Source: DASUPK01 sp963795665
Lineage (GTDB): Bacteria > Actinomycetota > Thermoleophilia > Solirubrobacterales > 70-9
Assembly: GCA_963795665.1 (NCBI GenBank)
Contig: CAWCIP010000016.1
Location: forward strand, 37,841 to 101,840
DNA length: 64,000 bases
Direction: 5' to 3'
Positions within the stretch are counted from its first letter, which is position 1, and each line of letters opens with the position of its first letter. Positions 58,292 through 64,000 of the stretch are shown here, piece by piece. Made by a program: the position numbers and the translations under genes. The notes under the pieces were generated by a model that made no database searches, was not told the origin of the DNA, and saw nothing but the letters and a program-made list of their open reading frames with translations.

Positions 58292-59009
58292 GCATCTCCC
58301 GGGGCAGCAGCCCCGCCGGGAAGTCGTTGCCGAACTCGGGGATCAGCCGCATGGCCAGGTCGGCCGACGGGCGTCCATTGGTGACGGCGTCCAGATCCCG
58401 GACGGTGAGCAGCGCGCGCACCGACGTCGCGATCTGAAAGTCGGCTGCGTTCGGCGGCTCGCCGCCGATCACGCCCTTTGCGATCAGCTCGTCGACGTGG
58501 TCCAGCACCTCCGGCACCTGGGCGATCGCATTCTGGATCTCGGCGTCGCTGTCCACCTTGTTGGCCATTCGGCGCGCCGTGGGTGCGTTGATCCAGGCGG
58601 CGAACCTCGGCAATGGGACCGCGATCTCACGGGCGATCATCACCCGCGTCTCGGGCCGGTGCACCGACATCCAGCGCACGATCCGCCGCGGCACGTCCTG
58701 TAGGACCTCGTCGCCCCACCGCTCGGCCTCCTCGACCTCCAGGCGCTTCTCCGGGTCAGCGGGGAAGAGCGGCGGATCCGGCTGAAGCTCCTCGAGCGCG
58801 CGTGAGATCGTCCGCGACTCCTGAAGCCTGCGACCGTCGATCTTCATCGCCGGAACCGTTCCGCCGCGGAACCCGCGAGTCCTCAGCAACGCCGGGTGCA
58901 GGCCCGGAAGCAGCCAGATCGCCTTGTAGTCGAGACCCTTCGACTCGAGCATCAGGCGGGCGGAGTGCGAGGGAGGCGATGGCTTCGTGCCGTACAACTT
59001 GATCCCCAT
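58281..59009 (-). CDS. Glutathione-S-transferase-like protein
   Basis: A 242-aa protein with an N-terminal thioredoxin fold of the GST type (KLYGTKPSPPSHSARLMLESKGLDY, then GGTVPAMKIDGRRLQESRTI with the cis-Pro and the Glu-Ser that bind the gamma-glutamyl part) and an all-helical C-terminal domain. Actinobacteria of this group usually lack glutathione, so the true thiol or function is uncertain. TAGGCT (59021-59016, minus strand) stands 6 nt before ATG 59009; the start codon overlaps that of the divergent YqgE gene (CATG 59007-59010). Confidence 0.85.
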   Translation of the reverse strand: MGIKLYGTKPSPPSHSARLMLESKGLDYKAIWLLPGLHPALLRTRGFRGGTVPAMKIDGRRLQESRTISRALEELQPDPPLFPADPEKRLEVEEAERWGDEVLQDVPRRIVRWMSVHRPETRVMIAREIAVPLPRFAAWINAPTARRMANKVDSDAEIQNAIAQVPEVLDHVDELIAKGVIGGEPPNAADFQIATSVRALLTVRDLDAVTNGRPSADLAMRLIPEFGNDFPAGLLPREMLRA

Positions 59010-59535
59010 GACCGAAGCCTATTGCGCGGGCAAGCTGCTGATCGCCTCGCCCAGCATGCCGGACTACTTCCACAGAGCGGTGATCCTGATGGTGGAGCAC
59101 TCCGAGGAGGGCGCCTTCGGACTGGTGCTCAACAGGCCGTCGGAGACCACCGTCGGCGAGGCCTCGCCGGAGCTGGCGGACCTGATCGGCGAGGGTCATC
59201 TCCTTCACGTCGGTGGTCCCGTCCAGCCGAACGCGGTCACCGCGATCGGCGAGCATCGCGATCCGGCCGAGGCGACCAAGCTGATCGTCGGGATGGTCGG
59301 GATGGTGGACCTCGACGATCCACCGGAGCTGTCGCGGCTTCGCGTCTTCGCCGGCTACGCGGGCTGGGGCGCGGGCCAGCTCGACGGCGAGCTCGAGCAG
59401 GAGGCCTGGATCGTCGCGGACACCCACCCGGACGACCCCTTTGGCGACGCCGACCTCTGGGCCGACGTGCTGGCTCGCAAGGGAGGCGAGTACGCGCTGC
59501 TGGCGCGGATGCCGCCCGACCCCTCGGTCAACTGA
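59008..59535 (+). CDS. yqgE: YqgE/AlgH family protein (UPF0301)
   Basis: A 175-aa DUF179 protein. AGKLLIASPSMPDYFHRAVILMVEH and GAFGLVLNRPS are the family signature, HVGGPVQP and FAGYAGWGAGQLDGELEQEAW the later blocks. AlgH was linked to alginate regulation in Pseudomonas, but the molecular role is unknown. ATG 59008 is favoured; GTG 58987 would extend it by seven residues. The start overlaps that of the divergent GST gene, so each promoter lies within the other's coding region. Confidence 0.9.
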   Translation: MTEAYCAGKLLIASPSMPDYFHRAVILMVEHSEEGAFGLVLNRPSETTVGEASPELADLIGEGHLLHVGGPVQPNAVTAIGEHRDPAEATKLIVGMVGMVDLDDPPELSRLRVFAGYAGWGAGQLDGELEQEAWIVADTHPDDPFGDADLWADVLARKGGEYALLARMPPDPSVN

Positions 59536-59542
59536 GCCGGGG

Positions 59543-59788
59543 TCAGTCCGCCTCGTAGGCGAGCTGCACGTGCTGGCGGGCGACCGCGATGAAGGGCCGC
59601 TTCACCGGAGGCTCCCCGTCCCTGCCGCTGATCTCCGCGTCGACCAGAGGGATGAACTGGACGCCCTCGCGATTGAGCAGATCGGAGAGGCGGCTGTGGA
59701 AGCCCTCGGCCGGCAGAGTCACGTTGCCGACGATCGTGTACCGCTCGGTCTCGAGCACAACGCGCTCTCGCCTGATGTCGGCGCTCAT
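59543..59788 (-). CDS. Small conserved protein, DUF6812-like
   Basis: An 81-aa protein beginning MSADIRRERVVLETERYTIVGNVTLP, a beta-strand-rich region, then FHSRLSDLLNREGVQFIPLVDAEIS and a final VKRPFIAVARQHVQLAYE. Similar small proteins occur across Thermoleophilia and other actinobacteria as a conserved unknown family. It is convergent with yqgE (7 bp between stops) and divergent from the 94-aa gene at 59851. Confidence 0.7.
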   Translation of the reverse strand: MSADIRRERVVLETERYTIVGNVTLPAEGFHSRLSDLLNREGVQFIPLVDAEISGRDGEPPVKRPFIAVARQHVQLAYEAD

Positions 59789-59850
59789 GAGTGAGGTATC
59801 GGCCGATCGGCCCTCACCTTGAGCACCGGGGGGTGGGATACGGTCTGGGA

Positions 59851-60135
59851 ATGCAGAAGCTCGAAGGTTGTGATGATCGTGCGCTCGTCCTGGATGGCAA
59901 CCAGCTGCAGGCGCTGCGCTGGGGAGGAGTCCAGAATCAGTTTCCAGTGAGCGAGCTCAGCCCGGGGAAGGTCGTGCGCGACGACAAGGGCAAGACGCTC
60001 GGAATGTTCGGCAAGGCGGAGGAGCGCGTGCGGGTCGACTTCGACCGCCTCGCGCTCGCCATCTGGGTCCCCCTGGACCGCCAGGCCGAGGCAGAGTCCT
60101 TCGTCGCCGAGGTCAACAAGGCGATCCCGGCCTAG
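59851..60135 (+). CDS. Conserved hypothetical protein, 94 aa
   Basis: A small soluble protein with no recognised domain. Strand-rich start (ALVLDGNQLQALRW), a polar centre (GKTLGMFGKAEERVRVDFDRLALAIWVPL) and a C-terminal helix (AEAESFVAEVNKAI) suggest a compact PH-like or alpha/beta fold. ATG 59851 is chosen over 59791 because TACGGT (59839-59844) stands 6 nt before it, the leaderless spacing. Its stop interlocks with that of the anti-sigma gene in CTAG 60132-60135. Confidence 0.65.
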   Translation: MQKLEGCDDRALVLDGNQLQALRWGGVQNQFPVSELSPGKVVRDDKGKTLGMFGKAEERVRVDFDRLALAIWVPLDRQAEAESFVAEVNKAIPA

Positions 60136-60386
60136 CGCCGCTCGTTCCAGCCGCGGAACGCGTCGAGGAGCTCCTCGCGCGCGGCCGGATCGATGTCGTC
60201 CTCGGTGAGCCGGCCGGTGCCCTCGATCACCAGCCGCATCTGCTCGACGTAGGCGGTGCAGTGATCGCAACCGCTGATGTGGGCGCGGAAGCGGCGCCGA
60301 TCGGCGCGCGACAGGCTGCCGTCGAAGTAGGCGGTCACCAGCTCGACGAGCTCCTGGCAGGCCATCTCCCGTGTGAACAGGCTCAT
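60132..60386 (-). CDS. Zinc-binding anti-sigma factor
   Basis: An 84-aa protein with the ZAS zinc motif: HISGCDHC gives HxxxCxxC (H35, C39, C42), with the upstream C10-containing helix as often seen. Such short proteins bind and hold the cognate ECF sigma factor, often releasing it on oxidation of the zinc cysteines. It lacks a membrane segment, so it is a soluble redox-type anti-sigma. The ATG overlaps the sigma gene stop by 4 nt (60383-60386), the usual coupled arrangement. Confidence 0.9.
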   Translation of the reverse strand: MSLFTREMACQELVELVTAYFDGSLSRADRRRFRAHISGCDHCTAYVEQMRLVIEGTGRLTEDDIDPAAREELLDAFRGWNERR

Positions 60387-61114
60387 GCTTCGCCCCCCAC
60401 GATGTCCGGATCGAGATACATCTCCAGCGCGGCGCGCACCTTCGAGCGTGCCCGGTGGAGCAGGACCCGCTGGTTCCCGTCGGTGATCTCGAGGGCGTCG
60501 GTGACCTCCATCGGGGTCCACCCCTCGACGTCGCGCAGGCGGATCACCTCGCGCTGGGCCTCGGGCAGCTCGTCGATCGCCATCTGGATCACGCCCAGCG
60601 TCTCGCGTTCCAGGATCTTCTCCTGGGGCCAGGCCCGCGGCGGCGCAGCCCAGGCTCCCGGGGTGGATGAGTCCGGGCCGAGGAAGCGATCCGGATCGAC
60701 CGACGACTCATCGCCCTCGCCTCCCTTCGTGGCGAGTGACGAGAAGGGCACCATGCGCCCGTCGCGCTCGCCCCTCGTCTTGGCTCGGTTGGTGAGAATC
60801 CGGAAGAGCCAGGTCTTCAGGCTGGAGCGACCCTCGAAGCGGTCGATCCCGTTGAGGACGGCGAGCCAGGTCTCCTGTACGACCTCCTCAGCCGAGGCGC
60901 GGTCTCGAACGTACATCTGCGCCACCCGGAGCATCGTGGCGCCGTAGCTGTCGATCAGCTCGGCGAACGCCGACTCGTCGCCCTCGCGCAGACGCGCCAC
61001 CAAGGCGGCGTCCGCGTCGGCGCTGGCCTTGCTCGCCTTGCCTCTAAGCCGCGGCATCCGTCCAGCATCTTGCCGGTTGAGGGGCCGCGGCAGGGTGAGT
61101 GCGAGCGAGCTCAT
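60383..61114 (-). CDS. ECF-type RNA polymerase sigma factor
   Basis: A 243-aa extracytoplasmic-function sigma factor. Region 2 covers DESAFAELIDSYGATMLRVAQ to SLKTWLFRI with VVQETWLAV in the middle; region 4 is ELPEAQREVIRLRDVEGW to GNQRVLLHRARSKVR. The linker between them is unusually long and acidic/Pro-rich (about 60 residues). ATG 61114 gives 243 aa, ATG 61057 would remove a basic 19-residue N-terminus. It is divergent from a Tat-exported carbonic anhydrase, which may belong to its regulon; two inverted repeats lie between them. Confidence 0.92.
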   Translation of the reverse strand: MSSLALTLPRPLNRQDAGRMPRLRGKASKASADADAALVARLREGDESAFAELIDSYGATMLRVAQMYVRDRASAEEVVQETWLAVLNGIDRFEGRSSLKTWLFRILTNRAKTRGERDGRMVPFSSLATKGGEGDESSVDPDRFLGPDSSTPGAWAAPPRAWPQEKILERETLGVIQMAIDELPEAQREVIRLRDVEGWTPMEVTDALEITDGNQRVLLHRARSKVRAALEMYLDPDIVGGEA

Positions 61115-61142
61115 TGGGTTCAGTCATCGGAGGGCCTTAGCG

Positions 61143-61188
61143 GTTACAGGCGTAACGCACGCCGGGAGCCTTTCGCGTCTGGGGCTCC
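61143..61188. promoter_or_regulatory. Two inverted repeats between sigma factor and carbonic anhydrase genes
   Basis: GTTAC-AGGC-GTAAC (61143-61156) is a 5-bp perfect dyad, and GGAGCC (61165-61170) with GGCTCC (61183-61188) a 6-bp dyad with a 12-bp centre. They lie in the divergent region and could bind a regulator or include ECF promoter elements; no clear -35/-10 pair of a known ECF group is recognised. Confidence 0.35.
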
Positions 61189-61205
61189 GGGTTGAATACA
61201 TTGGC

Positions 61206-61940
61206 GTGCCGCAACCTAGAGATTCCCGGAGGAACTTCATGGGCAAGGCAGGCGGTCTGGCGGCTGCCGCGGCGCTCGGCCCGGCGGCCCTGGCCGAGGC
61301 GGCCGCTGGGGCTGAGAAGAAGCGCGGAAAGAAACCCGGTCCCCACCCCAAGAACCCGGCGGAGGCTCTCAACCTGCTCGTCAAGGGAAATCGCCGCTAC
61401 CAGAAGGGCAAGCTCCAGCTTCGGGACTACTCACCCGTGGGTGAGGATCGCGCCCACAACCAGAAGCCGTTCGCGGCGATCATCACCTGTGCGGACTCGC
61501 GGGTCTCGCCCACGCTGATCTTCGACGTCGAGCGCGGCAACATCTTCGTCTCCAAGGTCGCCGGCAACAGCATCGACACCGGCACGCTCGGAAGCACCGA
61601 GTACGCGGTCAAGGTCCTCGGCGTCAAGCTGGTCATGGTGCTCGGCCACAGCGACTGCGGAGCCGTCAAGGCCGCGATCGGCGTCGCGAACGGGACGTCG
61701 AGCTATCCACCCGATAAGTACGGGGCGATCGGCGACTTCGTCGACAAGATCGTGCCGTCCGTGCAGGGAGTTCCTCCGGCCGATCGCACGCTCCCCACCT
61801 GCGTCCACGTCAACGCCCGCGCCCAGGCGGCGGACATCGCGGGCAGGGGACCGATCGTCAAGCCGGCGATCGACGCGGGTCAGATCGCGGTGGTCCCCGC
61901 CGTCTACAACATCAAGAACGGCAAGGTCATCTTGATCTGA
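61206..61940 (+). CDS. Tat-exported beta-carbonic anhydrase
   Basis: A 244-aa carbonic anhydrase. A twin-arginine signal begins the protein (SRRNFMGKAGG, RR at 8-9, then an Ala-rich hydrophobic stretch to about residue 36). The zinc site is complete: C95, D97 and R99 in CADSRVSP, H148 and C151 in GHSDCGAV. It interconverts CO2 and bicarbonate outside the membrane after folding inside. GTG 61206 is chosen as the first codon that keeps the whole Tat motif; no strong Shine-Dalgarno is seen. It is divergent from the ECF sigma operon. Confidence 0.88.
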   Translation: MPQPRDSRRNFMGKAGGLAAAAALGPAALAEAAAGAEKKRGKKPGPHPKNPAEALNLLVKGNRRYQKGKLQLRDYSPVGEDRAHNQKPFAAIITCADSRVSPTLIFDVERGNIFVSKVAGNSIDTGTLGSTEYAVKVLGVKLVMVLGHSDCGAVKAAIGVANGTSSYPPDKYGAIGDFVDKIVPSVQGVPPADRTLPTCVHVNARAQAADIAGRGPIVKPAIDAGQIAVVPAVYNIKNGKVILI

Positions 61941-61980
61941 GCCTTAGGCCCGCTTCAGGCCCCGGCGGGACGCTGCGGGT

Positions 61981-62757
61981 ATGGATGCCGGCCAGGGCGG
62001 TCCCGTGCGCCTCGCGATCCTGCTCGCGTCGATCGCCGGCCTGATCCTGATGGCGTTCGAGGCGAGCGGTGGGCTGGAGGGGGCCTCGGCGAGCCACGTG
62101 GCGAGCGCCGGCCACGGGGTGCCGGGCAAGATCATCGCCCTTCCCTCGCGCCGGCGCCTGCCCTCGGTCGTCCGGCGGCAGATCGTCCCGCCGCGACCGT
62201 CCGGCGCCGCGGCGATCAAGATCGCGGGCGCGACCTATCTGATCGGGGGCACGCGCAGGAGCGGGCGCGGTTCGAGGGTGCCGGTTGCCTCGGTCCTGCG
62301 CAGGATCGCCGGCGGCCCTCCGACCCGGGTGGCCAAGCTGCCGACGCCCGTTACCGAGGCGGCCGCCGCGGTGGTCGGGGACCGGCTCTACGCGATCGGA
62401 GGGCGCCTGGCAAACGGCAAGGCCACCGATGAGGTCCAGGAATACGACATCGCGACCGAGCACTCGGTGATCGCGGCGCGGCTACCCGACCCGGTGACGC
62501 ACGCCAGCGCTCTGACGCTCGATGGATTCGTCTATCTGCTCGGCGGCGTTCGGGAGGGTGCGCCCAGCACGCCGATCCTGCGCTTCAGCCCATGGCGAGA
62601 CACCGTGGCTCGCGCCGGCCGCATGCCGGTCCCGGCCATGGGGGGAGCGGCCACGGCAACCCGCAGCCACCGCGGCTACCTGGTGGGGGCGAGGATCCCC
62701 GGGGCAGCCCGCCTCACCTTCGCGATCACCCTGCGCACTCCGGTGAAGGCCCGCTAG
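61981..62757 (+). CDS. Kelch-repeat protein, membrane-anchored or exported
   Basis: A 258-aa protein. One hydrophobic helix (residues 10-27) acts as signal or anchor. Kelch-like repeats follow, with typical YLIGGT, LYAIGGR and VYLLGGV blades spaced by about 50 residues, only three or four in all, fewer than the usual propeller number. It may dimerise or be partial. It likely mediates binding outside the cell. The ATG at 61981 lies 40 bp after the carbonic anhydrase. Its stop interlocks with the convergent propeller gene in CTAG 62754-62757. Confidence 0.75.
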   Translation: MDAGQGGPVRLAILLASIAGLILMAFEASGGLEGASASHVASAGHGVPGKIIALPSRRRLPSVVRRQIVPPRPSGAAAIKIAGATYLIGGTRRSGRGSRVPVASVLRRIAGGPPTRVAKLPTPVTEAAAAVVGDRLYAIGGRLANGKATDEVQEYDIATEHSVIAARLPDPVTHASALTLDGFVYLLGGVREGAPSTPILRFSPWRDTVARAGRMPVPAMGGAATATRSHRGYLVGARIPGAARLTFAITLRTPVKAR

Positions 62758-63944
62758 CGAAACACGCCCGTGTGCCCGAGCGAGTACCGACCGGGCTGGG
62801 GGTAGACGCAGAGGCCGTGCGGGCCGCTACCGACCGGTATCCGGGCGAGCAGGTGCCCGTTCCGGGTGCTGATCGCATAGACCTCTCCGCCGTATCTGCC
62901 GGAGAGCCACAGAACCCGCCCGTCGGCGGACACCCCACCCATGTCCGGGCTGCCGCCGGGGATCGGCCAGGTGTGCACGACCTTGCGGGTGGCGAATGAG
63001 ATCACCGAGACCTCGCCGGCGGTTCGGTCCGAGACATAGAGGTACTTGGAGTCGCGGCTGACGTAGAGGCCGTGAGCGCCGGGCGCCGTTCGGACGAACC
63101 CCACGCTCCTCATCCTCTTCGCGTCGATCAGCCAGACGCCGCCCGAAGCCTGATCGGCCACGTAGAAGAGGCTGCCGTCGGGCGAGAGCTTGACGTCCTG
63201 GGGCGAGGCACCTGGGCTGAGCGCCAGGCTCCCCACCACGCGCTGGCGCGCGAGGTCGACCTTGATCACGGCCCTGCCGAACTCGCAGCTTGCGAGCAGA
63301 TACCGGCCATCGGCCGAGAAGTCCATGTGATTGACGCCGTCGCAGGGGACCGACAGCGTGTGGTCGCTGCGCATCGTCCGCGGATTGCGGAAGTCGAGCG
63401 TCTGCATCCGCTCCTCGACGACGATCGCGTAGCGCCCGTTTGGCGTGAAGTAGAGGTTGTACGGATCCGTGACCGGGACCGGCCGTCCCGGCTTCCCGGT
63501 CGCCGGGTTGATCGGCGTCAGGGTGTTCCCCTCGTCGTTGTTCACCCAGAGGGTCTTCAGGTCATACGAGGGGACGACGTGCTGGGGGAGCGTTCCGGCC
63601 GGGAACGTGTCGATCACCCTGTAGGTGTGCGGATTGATCACGCTCACCGTGTTGCTCTCGCTGTTCGGCACGTACACGCGGGAGGGGAACCGGCGCACGA
63701 CCGGCGACAGGCGCCCGGGCCGATCCGCCGCGTAGACGTCGTGCGGGTCGAGCAGCGGCGGGACCTTGAACCCTGTCGCCGCCCCGCTGCCGGCCGCCGG
63801 TGCCGGCGCGTCGCGGCCACCGCCCCCCGAGCCGCCGGTCGCGAAGACCCAGACCAGCAGCGCCGCGACGGACCCCAGCAGCGCCGCGAGGCGGACCAGG
63901 CCACGACGCCGGGCGCGGCTCATTCGTCGCCCAGCACGGCTCAT
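62754..63944 (-). CDS. YncE-like beta-propeller protein, membrane-anchored
   Basis: A 396-aa protein. After a very basic start (SRARRRGLVRL) one hydrophobic helix (about residues 18-35) and a Gly/Ala-rich linker put a seven-bladed propeller outside. Repeats such as VYVPNSESNTVSVINP, LFYVADQASGGVWLI and YLYVSDRTAGEVSVI are typical YVTN/YncE blades. The function is probably binding or scaffolding. An ideal Shine-Dalgarno (AGGAGGTGA, 63956-63964 minus strand) precedes ATG 63944, 11 nt away. Confidence 0.85.
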   Translation of the reverse strand: MSRAGRRMSRARRRGLVRLAALLGSVAALLVWVFATGGSGGGGRDAPAPAAGSGAATGFKVPPLLDPHDVYAADRPGRLSPVVRRFPSRVYVPNSESNTVSVINPHTYRVIDTFPAGTLPQHVVPSYDLKTLWVNNDEGNTLTPINPATGKPGRPVPVTDPYNLYFTPNGRYAIVVEERMQTLDFRNPRTMRSDHTLSVPCDGVNHMDFSADGRYLLASCEFGRAVIKVDLARQRVVGSLALSPGASPQDVKLSPDGSLFYVADQASGGVWLIDAKRMRSVGFVRTAPGAHGLYVSRDSKYLYVSDRTAGEVSVISFATRKVVHTWPIPGGSPDMGGVSADGRVLWLSGRYGGEVYAISTRNGHLLARIPVGSGPHGLCVYPQPGRYSLGHTGVFR

Positions 63945-63964
63945 CGTGCGAGGTTCACCTCCTC

Positions 63965-64000
63965 CAATGAAATGAATCTAAGGACGGGAGTAGAAAAGAC
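63965..64000 (-). promoter_or_regulatory. Leader and possible promoter of the YncE-like gene
   Basis: The last 36 bases are AT-richer than the surroundings. On the minus strand TTAGATT (about 63981-63975) is a possible -10 element just ahead of the Shine-Dalgarno leader. The -35 would lie near or beyond the window edge, so this is tentative. No gene is seen here. Confidence 0.3.

Noticed and set aside
1..64000. CRISPR array, prophage, integrase or insertion sequence
   Set aside because: No regularly spaced direct repeats, no cas, phage or transposase motifs were seen in any frame; the only mobile-like item is the 167-nt palindrome without a transposase.

Overview
The window is high-GC DNA from one chromosome, with frequent GTG starts, very tight gene packing and no sign of phage, plasmid or insertion-sequence genes. 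The gene set fits an actinobacterium, most likely of the Thermoleophilia/Solirubrobacterales type: a PspC-LiaF-like/NarL three-gene stress module, hydrolase-cyclase and kinase-ATPase-cyclase proteins, quinol NO reductase, short-loop cytochrome bd, GH15 and FGGY genes. The taxonomic call is inference; no rRNA is present.

Layout. 0-13 kb: a cut TetR gene facing a cupin gene; then SDR, cyclophilin, zwf1 and, divergently, gnd-pgl; OsmC; an ArsR-SRPBCC-DUF899-DUF2182 cluster with a divergent second DUF899; a MerR remnant, an aldo/keto reductase and two tandem FAD monooxygenase paralogues. 13-19.5 kb: rpiA facing tkt-tal-pgi-HAD, so nearly the whole pentose phosphate pathway lies within 17 kb. The rpiA-tkt gap is a 167-nt near-perfect-symmetry palindrome. 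19.5-22.7 kb: PspC/histidine kinase/response regulator operon and a 53-aa zinc-knuckle gene. 22.8-33.3 kb: an eight-gene run, zwf2-GH15-GMC-ndh-galM-cyclase-cydA-cydB, mostly joined by 4-nt overlaps. It looks like a sugar-oxidation-to-quinol-oxidase module, and its Zwf lacks the conserved active-site lysine. 33-38 kb: phosphate transport (pit with a DUF47 partner) facing an S1P-lyase-like PLP enzyme plus FGGY kinase. 38-48 kb: two divergent class III cyclase proteins, a methyltransferase, an NlpC/P60-like protein, a large membrane protein, a 28-aa membrane peptide and a universal stress protein. 48-54 kb: subtilase, tadA, phosphotriesterase-like protein, quinol NO reductase. 54-64 kb: two tRNA-Ser genes flanking ytoQ, PfkB kinase, SDR, zinc ADH, GST, YqgE, an ECF sigma/anti-sigma pair facing a Tat-exported beta-carbonic anhydrase, and two exported or anchored propeller-type proteins.

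Two window-wide patterns stand out. About twenty genes carry a TANNNT hexamer 6-8 nt before the start codon, the signature of leaderless mRNAs; it decides several starts and supports two very small genes. Seven of fourteen convergent gene pairs have interlocked stop codons, six of them sharing one CTAG. All coordinates were read by eye; family names rest on recognised motifs, not on searches.
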